A stretch of 25,440 nt of DNA from Phoronis ovalis (lineage: Eukaryota > Phoronida > Phoronidae): positions 1 through 25,440 of the forward strand of contig JAOXYB010056722.1 in the NCBI GenBank assembly GCA_028565635.1, in the 5' to 3' direction. The notes under the pieces are model-generated. The model ran no database searches and had not been told where the DNA came from. It saw nothing but the letters and a program-made list of their open reading frames with translations. The position numbers were made by a program, and so were the translations under genes. Shown piece by piece: positions 1 through 8,941 of the stretch (position 1 is the first letter of the stretch; each line of letters opens with the position of its first letter).

Positions 1-826
1 TTAAATTTTAACCCCATTTCATTGACTATAAGAAATTTTATAACATCCTATTTTTCGGTGTTGTTTTTGAATTAAAATACCCCAGTAAATGAATCCCCCT
101 AAACGCATACAGCAAATCGAATAAAGTTCTGTCCCTTTTGTATATTTGATTTTTAAAAAATAACCCTAACTGTTTTAAGTAACACTTTTCGCACATATTT
201 GTTCACGAAGTTAACCTGTGTACCATCCACTAATTTGTGTCGAACCTCCGTGATGAATAGAAAGGGCACAGATATGTGCAGTGCATCCACAATTTTGCAC
301 CAAAAAAAAGGCAATAATTTTAAGCCTTAGTTAATTCCACAAAAACTTACATATAAATGTTTAGATATAAAAATTATGTGCAACATAAGCATCACAGATC
401 TGTAACAGTGCAATGATTTCATTATTAGACACATGTTAAATAAAAATGTGACAAAGTAATTCAATTTGGTACTCCTATTCGATTATAAGGGGATATTCAG
501 CAACGCTGTCAGAAACCAAGGAGATTACAAGTTTTAACTTATCCTAACAAATAAGCTTCCATACTGCACTCGCAAATGAAGTATCATACCACCTTCAATG
601 TAAACCATATACCTTGTTTTGAATCATTTTGCTATAATTCGGAATATAGATAATTTTCCATCAGATGTGCTTTTCCAAGACTTGCTTTGATCTTTTTCTA
701 AATTCTTAGTGAGTGCAAATTGTTTTGACTAAGGGATCCTCCGTTCACCTGCTTTGTCACTATGCCACTGCTGCATCTCCATATTAAGTAATAATTAAAC
801 TAAGTAAGGAGAAAATTTAATTGCAG
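1..826 (+). other. Upstream intron of the CCDC62-like gene
   Basis: AT-rich, with no exon I can support; it leads to the acceptor at 825-826. The remaining 5' exons must lie left of the window. Confidence 0.6.
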
Positions 827-928
827 GAGAAGAATCGTGATATGAACAGCTCCATGAGGGATATGTCATCAACTATTGGTGAACTAGAGGCAAAAGAACA
901 AGAACTACTAACTATGCTCAGGCTCAAG
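827..928 (+). CDS. CCDC62: CCDC62-like exon a (coiled coil)
   Basis: 34 codons, phase 0 at both ends, acceptor ttgcag and donor gtaatg. Encodes a Glu-rich helix ending TMLRLK, which runs directly into the DKD of the next exon; LRLKDKD is conserved in CCDC62. The 5' neighbour exon is not in the window. Confidence 0.8.
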
Positions 929-3900
929 GTAATGTATAAGTGCAATGTAGTAGTAAGGAACCTATATTTAAAAGGAGGATGTAACAACTGGTAGTTTGGA
1001 CTGTTCTGTTGTACTTCACGCTTTCCATAAACACCATCCCTGGCAGTTTGGTGGATGTCTATTCAATTTAATATGCAGTATAATAATATGCAGTAAAATA
1101 AATTGATTGTAAAGTTTCTAAAATTTCCAACCCCTTTGATATATTTTAAAGTAAAATTATAGCATATGTTGGTAACTATGTATTTTTTCTTGCAAAATAA
1201 ATTCTTTTAAAATCAAGAATAACAACTTAAATATGCACTCATGGCAAATTATAAATTACACTATGCAGCATGAAATAAAAGTGGCTGCCATTCTAACTTA
1301 CACACTAAGCTTTTCAGCTGAGCCATATGTTCTCTTATTTATTTTTAGGATAAAGACCTGATGGATGCCTCCAATCATATATCAGAATTAAGCACCCGAT
1401 TGAAAATGTTAGATTTTCATCATAAACAGCTTCAACAGAGTGAAGCAGAATGTAGAAGACAAAATTCAGAGATAAATGATAAGAACACGGACAGTCGTCG
1501 TGAATTAGAGAGGCTTAAAGGTCAGTGGAACGTTGATTTCTTTCCATACTTTGTTAAAATATAGATTCAGGTGTTTAGGCAGGAGACAGAGAATTGCCAC
1601 AAAATTAATTCAAATAAAATTATTTTAGTTGTTGAACAGTGTCTATTTAAAATTTTCATTATAGTGACACAAACTTTTGATACTTTCACCAGTAGTTATC
1701 TACAAATGAGCTCTTGGCTGGGTTTACTAATGGTAAGGTTGCCAAAGTCTAGGTAAAGATATTTTAAAAAGCAATTGATCTTGTTTCAGGGGAAATCCAA
1801 AATATTGCACTTGAAGCAGAAGACAGAATGACAGAATTACAACGAGCTCGTCAAGAAATAGCAGAGCTCAGTAAAGACCTGGCATTATCAAGTAAGTTTT
1901 TTGTGCTAAAATCCCGTCTGTAAAGACAAGTGTTTATTACATAATGAAAAGCAAAAATTGAATTTTTTTATGTAATAAACAACATTGTCATCGCTGAAGA
2001 ATGACTTTTTTGAATAGTAGCAGTTTCTCCCTTTAAATGGCCCTTTTAAAGTTCCACCAAAATGGTTTCTAAGAAATAGAAGTCAAGGTATAAAACTTAC
2101 AAAGGTTGCTGTCATTAAATCCATTGTTCAGTACTGCCATGTTGAGTAGAACTCATACATTCATGATACACAAGAACAAAAATATATGAAACATGCAGTG
2201 TCTTCTGGCAAGATAAAATTGCAACCAATTGGTGCAAATATATAGAAATAGTCAACATAAAGAGAACAAAACGTGTATGCTAACAGTATAAGGATACTTC
2301 TTTTTGGTAATGCATGCTAAAGAATCTTTTATTACTCTAGGTGAACGGGAGAAAAGAAAAGATGAAGTGATAAATTTACAGAGATCAAAGATGGAACGAA
2401 CTGATGCTGAACTGACCAGTCTTAGACAGGTATGGAAATTGGTAAAATGATTCATTTTATACCAGGATTGACTTTAAATTTTGTCAGTACTGACAGCTAA
2501 ATAAATACAAACAATAATTTCATTGCCATTGGTGTTATCTTAATAGGGTTTTATTTAATATATGACATACTATAAAAGAGTTACATGTAGTCCTTGTAGG
2601 TTTAGAGTAATTTCACATTTAAGAAATACATAATTATGTTTGTTTACCTGACCATGGCAACTTTGTCAAGCAATAAACTTCTAAAAATGGCTGATGAATC
2701 TACTGGGAATATATTTAGGATTGCATATACACACCGTTGATTGTGCCTTTTTACCACCATCATGGCTTAATTTTATCAATGATTTTATATGTACATTATC
2801 TAAAGTATATAGTATCTTTGAAGTATAACTAATTTTACTTCAAGACCTAGATTGTGTAATGTTGTGTTCAAATTATGCTGAATCTTGTATTCATAGCTTT
2901 TGACAGCTTCATCAGGGATGGCAACATCTGATGCAGAACAGGATACCCATTACTAATGAGATCATTTAAAGATTTAAGTTTCATTTTCTGAGCTTCTTGC
3001 CATTCATTAATCATCAATTGATAAATATTAATGAAAATATAATTATATAATATAGTTTTGGTCTGTTGTAAGGTTCCATGGCAAGAAGTGTGGGAATTGA
3101 TGGAAGAAGGTGTCCCTGACCTTCCCCCATGTCAACGAGTGCAACCCCAGCATGGCCATCATACATATCATACTCCCCATTCATCTCATTGTCATCAAAG
3201 AAATCCTAAATCGAGGAGGGTCAGAATTGATCCAGTAAACACAGATGTTGATTATATTGATTGTGTAGTCGAGCCAGAGCCAGAAGGAGGCTATTCATTG
3301 CGTCCTGAACATGACAACTACTATTAGAAATAGAGTTAGAAACTTAGAGACAGTTTATAGACTAAGGTCTGTAGATTAGAATCTGTTTCAGGTGATAAAT
3401 AAGTTTTCCGTAGTAGAGTTCATTTTAATTCTCATTCTCTGTTTGTCACATTATAATTGTTCAGTATAGTTTTAGTCTGTGTCGAGTAAGTTTATTTGGG
3501 GTATGTGGATTATATCTTGATAAAGTGTGCATGTATTATGAATAAGCTGTATAATCATGTTTGCCATAAAACTGATTCAATTCGTATCTTAATTATAGAC
3601 AATACTAGTTAATTTTACGCTTTGATACTGTTACTATTCCAGGCCTATGACAGACAACTTAGGGATTTATCAATGTTACATTTGAATTTGGAAAGTTCCA
3701 AAGACCTCATTGCTAAGCAGCAAGCAAGCTTTAATGATGAGAAGTATGTGTGACATATACACAATGCATGCATTAATCTCTGCACCAACCCTAATCTTTG
3801 CAGAAACACCCATGGTTAACAACAGAATTATTATAAAATGCAGCTCACAAATAATTTACTTTTCAAGGGTTGCAAGATTCACATACTACCCCTGCATATC

Positions 3901-6469
3901 AAAAAAAATAATTTATGCAACATATACTATACATATTTCGTATACTTTTTTTTAATGAGCTGTATTTCATAATATGTTTGAATAGCTAGTCATAGGTATT
4001 TTTGATGTCATTTAATGTAATTCTAGTTTGAAGTCTCAGTCAAGATTGATTATCTTGTTTATGATGTCAATAAAACGTTTAATCTCCACACCCTCGTGTG
4101 ATCAAACTTAAAATAAAGCAAATTTTGATCTTGACCAAGTCTTCTCAAACCTGGAATTATAAATAAATATAATCTGTAGTTTCTGTGATACTTCTTGAAA
4201 AATGATATCATTCTTGTAAAATTTCAGTGTGAATATACCATGCGCAGTATGAATGGTCCATTTTGAGCTGACTGTAGACACTATGAATGAAGCCTAGCTA
4301 CCTGTTAGCAATCTCCACACCTGCATGAAAACTTCTAACTCTTCTTGTTTTTTAACTGCTGATTTTCTACGATAAGCTGCATTTAATATCTTATTTTCTG
4401 TGTATTTAAAGTTCAGCAATGAAATAATATAGTGGTTTTCAAATATTTTTACTTCTGGTGTCTTTTCTAACTATTTTGTATGAAACTCACGTTAGTGTTC
4501 CTAAAATTCATTTCTAATTCGTACCCATAACTCTGTCATAATATGTTTCTGAGTGCAGTAGTAACTAAACAAAAACGGCAAATTAAGGTTTTTCTTGTAA
4601 TTAAACAAAATATCTTTAAATATATTTACAAATTAAATAAATGTTTGTTATCACTTACTAATTCTTTAGTATAATTAATTCTGTGTACCACTCATGACAC
4701 TTGCTTTATTCTTATGCTGTTAATTTTTTATTCTGCCTGGCTTCTGCTATTATGCTAAGAATATAAATAAAATTCCATGTTAATTCACTCATCATTAGTC
4801 TTGTATGAACAGTGTCATGGATGAATTAACTTTGAATTTTAATAAGAATTAGCTTTAATCTGTTAACCTCCTAACTGCTGAAGGTATTCAGTGCTGCTCT
4901 TCAAAGGAATGCTTATTATATATATGCTGAGTATGCTGTTAAGTTGCAAAGAATGAACAGAACTATTAACTGTTGAGCATTATTTTTCAAACTGTGGATT
5001 TGTCACAGTGGCAGCATTTTAATTAATGAATATCCATAAAAATTGTTATCAAAATAATATTAGACAATTTTGTTGAACTATTCAAAGTAACATATTCTGA
5101 ATTTATACCTAAAAATAAATTAATCAAAAAAAGCTGTGAAAATTAAGTTTTTGAAATGAAAGAGACAAACATCTTGTTATATTTCAAACACTAAATAATT
5201 TTCAGTGGCTTTATCTCAAGTCCAGAAAAATCAAGTCCCCGCCGAACCTCATCTCCACTTCCAAAGAGTTCTCGTACCAGGACTCCAGATAGCAGTCCTA
5301 TAAAACCTGTGGATAAGATGAGCTCACTACAACCTTCCAGTATTGATGAGTTTACACTACCAGCCTCTCGTGATGTAAGTCTCATTTGTTTCATAGTTAC
5401 TGTATGCTTGTAAATGTGTTTTTGCTATTTTGTTTTGTATGTGTTGCTCCTCTGAAGTATTGATGTGCAATTCATTTTTTAAAAACATCAAAAAATGACA
5501 AGCTGCTTATGAAAACTGCTTTATCCTTTCTTGAAGGTTGCTGAGTACCGTTCGGGACAATTTATTGGAACTACTAACTACTTGAATGTCAAATTTAGAA
5601 CAGTTAAATGAAAACAAATAACATATAAGCAATTAAAAGTGTACATAATTTTTTGGAAAGGTAGTAACTTGAAGACTATGAAAATTTATTTTTCCTATGT
5701 GACACATGTTATGTAATCAGTAAAAGGGCCATTTTGGTAAACATTTAATTTTTGAATAAATTAGATAATTATCAAAAAAAATTAGCTTCAACACCAAAAC
5801 AAATCTGAGACAGTTTTAATTTTGACCAAGTTTCAGCTTTGTATCTGTAGTGTTGTGTGATTTTTTTTAAAGTTTGTTTTGAAAAATGTGAGTTTTAACC
5901 TAAAATGGTCTCCTTGTTTATTGTACCATCATGTGTCAGATAAAAAGTCTCCAAGTTACTAACTTTCCAAAAATGTATACTTTTACTACGTCATCTTTTC
6001 ATTTACAAACTGTAACGTACTGCCCAAAACTTGACAAGAAATTTCAATGACGTGCTGAACGGTACTTGCCCCTTAACTATATTTTCTACTACTTATTTTT
6101 CAATAACGACTTATTTATAGCTTGATTCTTCACCAACAAGCAAACTTCAACGTCTACTTACTGAATCAAGGAATATGGTACACTCGATGGAAAAGGCAAC
6201 TTATACTAATGGAAGGGTGTGTTGCAATTATTTTCTGTTTACAATTATTCCAAACCGTAATCATTAATTAGAACAGTCTAAAGTCATAATCGACTGTTAG
6301 AATTCAATTATGATTCCTCCAGTTGTTTTTTTTCCTTCATCATCCTGACCTGAGAAATAACTAATAAGTTACAATAAAAGTTCTCAAATTAGGATGGAAG
6401 TTGGATGGTCCTCTAAAGATTTTTTCTACTTTGTTTCTCATTTTTCAGGACGACTCAGATGATCAATAG
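827..6469 (+). CDS. CCDC62: CCDC62-like coiled-coil protein, 3' part of gene (8 exons)
   Basis: Spliced CDS joined from 827-928, 1349-1520, 1790-1891, 2341-2429, 3643-3743, 5206-5374, 6121-6216 and 6449-6469. Every junction is GT...AG and phase is kept throughout, giving 283 residues plus a TAG stop. The first five exons are Glu/Lys/Arg/Leu-rich and read as continuous coiled coil. The next exon is a Ser/Pro/Arg-rich linker, followed by a short conserved motif and an acidic tail. The call rests on three blocks I recognise from vertebrate CCDC62: LRLKDKD, EREKRKDE followed by a KxERT...LRQ segment, and SPTSKLQRLLTESRNMV. Human CCDC62 is about 680 residues, so the N-terminal half is outside the window. 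In mammals the protein is testis-enriched and linked to the acrosome and to nuclear-receptor coactivation; its role in an invertebrate is inferred only. The family assignment is fairly secure, function is not. Confidence 0.82.
1349..1520 (+). CDS. CCDC62: CCDC62-like exon b (coiled coil)
   Basis: 57 codons plus one base, acceptor tttttag and donor gtcagt. Begins DKDLMDASNHISELSTRLK, a heptad-like helix matching the equivalent CCDC62 segment in which a DKD is followed by a NHI and a K-x-LL pattern. Confidence 0.82.
1790..1891 (+). CDS. CCDC62: CCDC62-like exon c (coiled coil)
   Basis: Completes a Gly codon from the previous exon, then encodes 33 residues (EIQNIALEAEDRM...) and one split base. 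Acceptor gtttcag, donor gtaagt. Pure charged helix with no distinctive motif of its own; kept because phase and composition are continuous with its neighbours. Confidence 0.78.
2341..2429 (+). CDS. CCDC62: CCDC62-like exon d (EREKRKDE motif)
   Basis: Completes a Ser codon, then encodes EREKRKDEVINLQRSKMER and a tail ending SLRQ, phase 0 at the end. This is one of the best-conserved CCDC62 blocks. Donor gtatgg. The following acceptor is either 3643 (main form) or 3073 (possible alternative end). Confidence 0.85.
3073..3327 (+). CDS. Possible alternative 3'-terminal exon of the CCDC62-like gene
   Basis: Open for 84 codons after the acceptor ttgtaag and ending in TAG. The open frame starts at phase 0, exactly what exon 2341-2429 would supply. 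The sequence is not coiled coil: it starts VPWQEVWELMEEG, passes through a Pro/His/Gln-rich stretch with several His-His and His-Cys pairs, then a basic patch (KSRRVR) and an acidic, tyrosine-rich end (…RPEHDNYY). It is less AT-rich than its surroundings. I do not recognise the family. No canonical AATAAA follows within several hundred bases, and no clear donor lies inside, so it could be an alternative last exon, a poison exon, or the last exon of an unrelated or decayed gene. Confidence 0.45.
   Translation, partial: VPWQEVWELMEEGVPDLPPCQRVQPQHGHHTYHTPHSSHCHQRNPKSRRVRIDPVNTDVDYIDCVVEPEPEGGYSLRPEHDNYY
3643..3743 (+). CDS. CCDC62: CCDC62-like exon e (coiled coil)
   Basis: 33 codons plus two bases, acceptor attccag and donor gtatgt. 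Encodes AYDRQLRDLSMLHLNLESSK and onward; CCDC62 has the comparable Q-x-x-L-x-x-L-x-x-N-x-E-x-S pattern right after the KxERT...LRQ block. Ends in a split Asn codon. Confidence 0.83.
3744..5205 (+). other. Intron of the CCDC62-like gene
   Basis: About 1.46 kb, AT-rich, with no convincing exon. The short open frame across its start is read-through from exon e. It contains a small foldback at about 4022-4154 and an AATAAA-like hexamer near 4070 that is not tied to any terminal exon except possibly the one at 3073-3327. Confidence 0.7.
4022..4154. repeat. Small imperfect foldback
   Basis: The left arm begins with ctagtttgaagtctcagtca. The reverse complement of the right arm begins caggtttgagaagacttggt, so the two arms pair imperfectly around a centre near 4090. 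It looks like a decayed MITE or hairpin inside an intron. Confidence 0.45.
5206..5374 (+). CDS. CCDC62: CCDC62-like exon f (Ser/Pro/Arg linker)
   Basis: Completes an Asn codon, then 56 codons, phase 0 at the end; acceptor tttcag, donor gtaagt. Low-complexity SSPEKSSPRRTSSPLPKSS region with several Ser-Pro and Thr-Pro dipeptides that could be proline-directed phosphosites. Probably disordered. The matching part of vertebrate CCDC62 is long and poorly conserved, so the linker here is shorter. Confidence 0.78.
5375..6120 (+). other. Intron of the CCDC62-like gene carrying a foldback element
   Basis: Most of this 746-bp intron is occupied by the inverted-repeat element at about 5543-6067. No exon is seen. 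Confidence 0.7.
5543..6067. repeat. Foldback (MITE-like) element, family copy 1
   Basis: The ends are inverted: gagtaccgttcgggac on the left, and on the right a sequence whose reverse complement is aagtaccgttcagcacg. Arms of roughly 220-250 bp match imperfectly, including a shared block of the type agtaacttgaagactatg and a cctatgtgacacatg block. A related copy lies at 20947-21240. I see no clear target-site duplication. No coding capacity. Confidence 0.7.
6121..6216 (+). CDS. CCDC62: CCDC62-like exon g (SPTSKLQRLL motif)
   Basis: 32 codons, phase 0 at both ends, acceptor tttatag, donor gtgtgt. Begins LDSSPTSKLQRLLTESRNMV, nearly the same as the conserved C-terminal motif of vertebrate CCDC62 (S-P-T-S-K-L-Q-R-L-L-x-E-S-R-x-M-V). 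This is the strongest evidence for the gene identity. Confidence 0.88.
6449..6469 (+). CDS. CCDC62: CCDC62-like terminal coding exon (DDSDDQ stop)
   Basis: Acceptor tttttcag, then six codons (DDSDDQ) and TAG. Phase 0 matches the upstream exon. Only 21 coding bases, so gene finders could miss it. An acidic C-terminal tail. Confidence 0.75.
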   Translation, partial: DDSDDQ

Positions 6470-7405
6470 CATTCAGCCGGATAACCAGCAGCCCCTTTAC
6501 TAGGCATCTGTAGGGATTCCTAATAAAAAAAATCATAAATACTGCTTTGTGTAAGGTACATCTTACATTTAGCATACAGACCTTAAATGGAGATTATTAA
6601 ATTTATTGTAATTATAATATTTCATCATTTTTAGCACTTCAGGTGAAGATTTGCTAGGGGTGTATTTTTACTGTCATTTTAAAATAACTTTGGGATTTGT
6701 TGAAATTTAGACACTATTTTTTATGCTGATTTGAACCTAGACTAGTACGAGTGTTTTTTTAGGTTAAGGGAGCGCAATCACTGTCTCAGTTTAATTTGTA
6801 ATGAGAACTTAGGTACTGTTTTTATATGCATTTAAGAGATTTACAATTTGTTTGTAGAGCCTTTTTGTTTTGCTCCTAAGGCATAGAAGTAAGATTTCCG
6901 TATGGGACATTCTATAGTACATATAAGATTACACTTTGTATGAAATAATCCTTTACACCTTGTAGGAAATAGTTCAGTAAGTAAATTGATAAACATCTAC
7001 AATTAAATTGTATTCAGACACTATCCAGTTATGTACACTCAGGATATTATTTCATATTGGGATGCTGTTTGATTTGTGCAACCTTGATTATTTGTGATAA
7101 TTAGAGATTTTAAGTGATTATTTCATATGAGATTTTTTATCTGATATATACAATAGTTTCTGTAAATTGCCAGCTAGGATGGTGACTTAAATCATATAGT
7201 AGACAATACAAAACTGTTTTCTACAAGATTTATGGGTCAAAGTTTGCAGTGAACTTGTGTGACAGTATTAGATGTTGCATATCTTCCGTGTTCACTCAAT
7301 ATATAGCCATTCATCCATTCCTGGTTGCTGAAGATTTTGAAGCTTATATATATTTATTTGTTAGTGTTTTCAGCTCGAAGAAATAAATTATATTATTGTG
7401 ATTGA
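6470..7405 (+). other. 3' UTR of the CCDC62-like gene
   Basis: About 0.93 kb, T-rich, without a coding frame, from the TAG at 6467-6469 to the expected cleavage zone about 15-20 bases past AATAAA. The 3' boundary is inferred from the signal only. Confidence 0.6.
7382..7387 (+). terminator. Poly(A) signal AATAAA, CCDC62-like gene
   Basis: Canonical AATAAA followed by a T-rich, TTGTG-containing stretch, about 0.9 kb after the stop codon. The best candidate polyadenylation site for the + strand gene. Confidence 0.6.
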
Positions 7406-8629
7406 CTTATAATTTTTTATTCATTTGCTATAATCCTTACAATCAAGCGAAACAGAATCTTCAAAAAAAAAATTAAAATACATTTCTGGCTATAATATAA
7501 AAATATGTGTAAACACATGAACTGAGTGTATAACTTTAAAAATACAGTAAGACCTAGCACTATGACAACTAGCACAGTAATTAATTATGACACACGTGGA
7601 CAAATTGTTTGTAACTGTCAGATATTACAATTCTTTTTAAACAGGTGATAGGAAAAAATGGAACATATCTTATAAAACATTTGTAAAACTGGAACTTAGT
7701 CATGCTCCATGAAAAATAACAAAATTTCATCATTTTGATTTTGCAAAAATGCAACTTTTAAATTGTCTCCAAATTTAAAGTTTAGTAAGAGCATGACGGT
7801 ATAAGTTGATTTCTGTTGTCAGACATAAAATATGGATCCGATTTGGGATTGTTTTGCTTTGTTTCGATGCCAAATGTGCCTTTAATTGCAATCTGTGGTG
7901 GTATAATGCATAACCTGTCTGCAAGAACCAACTTCATACATAACTTAGTTAATTTTTACATTCGTCATGGCTATAAGTTGGAAATTAAAAATAGTTTACA
8001 GCTTAAAAAACAGTTTTGGAAAACATTCTAGGTACAAATATGACTGTTTCGATACTGAAATACAACTAGGCAGTAGCCTACATATATCCATTTATTTAAT
8101 ACAACCATGTCTTTGAACAAAACGATATTTCCAATTTAATCTTCTAGATTGTCAAAGAAATAGGTCCTGTCCTGTCCTGTCCTACAGGCATATTACAGCA
8201 TACAATCCTGATAATCATTAATACAAACAACAAAAGTTCTGCATAAATGATAAGTGTAACTATATAAAAGCATGTCCATGTTAGTATAAAAATTAATGCT
8301 AACATTTGTTCACCTGAGTTAATATTGTTTATGATGAGCAGTCACTCACCAGGCACAAAACATTAATTATAATTTAGCTGAATTTTGCAGTGAAGTGTTC
8401 TTTGTTCTTGTTTCACAAAATTTTGGCATAATTACCCATTCAGCTCTGTTATAGATATAACTTTTGTTATAACTCATACTGATGCATGTCTATTTTTGTT
8501 TAAGGTAAAGGCCATGGAATACTTTATAATCTTAGCATATGTATGTATAGTCCCAAAATTGCATAAAAAGCAAATATGTTTACTGATTGCACTGAGTAAT
8601 AAACATTTGAACACCCAAAAAGATGTTTC
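7406..8629. other. Intergenic spacer between convergent genes
   Basis: AT-rich and without credible exons. The open stretch at 7816-8031 has no splice context or family resemblance. Holds a short pentamer repeat at 8168-8186 and a 9-bp inverted pair (gtcatgctc / gagcatgac) near 7699 and 7790. Confidence 0.6.
8168..8186. repeat. (TCCTG)n microsatellite
   Basis: Three to four copies of the pentamer tcctg in the intergenic spacer. Confidence 0.75.
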
Positions 8630-8647
8630 AGCCAAAAATATCATAAT

Positions 8648-8653
8648 TTTATT
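8648..8653 (-). terminator. Candidate poly(A) signal of the dikinase-like gene
   Basis: AATAAA on the - strand (tttatt on +), about 160 bases after the TGA at 8814-8816. It is the nearest canonical hexamer, so the 3' UTR probably runs from 8813 to about 8630. Confidence 0.5.
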
Positions 8654-8813
8654 ATTTTAAGATTGCTTTTAGCAACTTTGGGCTTAATTAATGACAGGTT
8701 GTCCTTAACATCTTTTAATTCAGTTTGCTTGTTTATCAGATTCTCATAAATAATCAAACTGCCATCACATGAGTAAAATACTAATTAAGTATTAATTAAT
8801 TGCAATTAAGTAT

Positions 8814-8941
8814 TCATTCAAGTTTCTCTAAAGTTCCTTTTGTTGCATTAAGTAGCACTTGATCCCCTGTGTTAAACATTGTTGTGGCCTTTTGCATGTT
8901 AACTACACACGGAATACCATATTCTCTCGCTACAACAGCGC
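8814..8941 (-). CDS. Dikinase-like terminal coding exon (mobile domain end)
   Basis: Completes the Gly after the active-site His, then encodes AVVAREYGIPCVV and a Thr/Lys/Gly-rich end closing in KLE and TGA. The VVAREYGIP motif is the hallmark of the PEP-utiliser mobile domain. Acceptor tattttag. Confidence 0.9.

Noticed and set aside
1571-1756. 61-codon + strand open frame between exons b and c
   Set aside because: Lies in an intron; composition is not coiled coil and it does not join in phase.
7816-8031. 71-codon + strand open frame in the intergenic spacer
   Set aside because: No family resemblance, no splice context, AT-rich composition like the surroundings; expected by chance.
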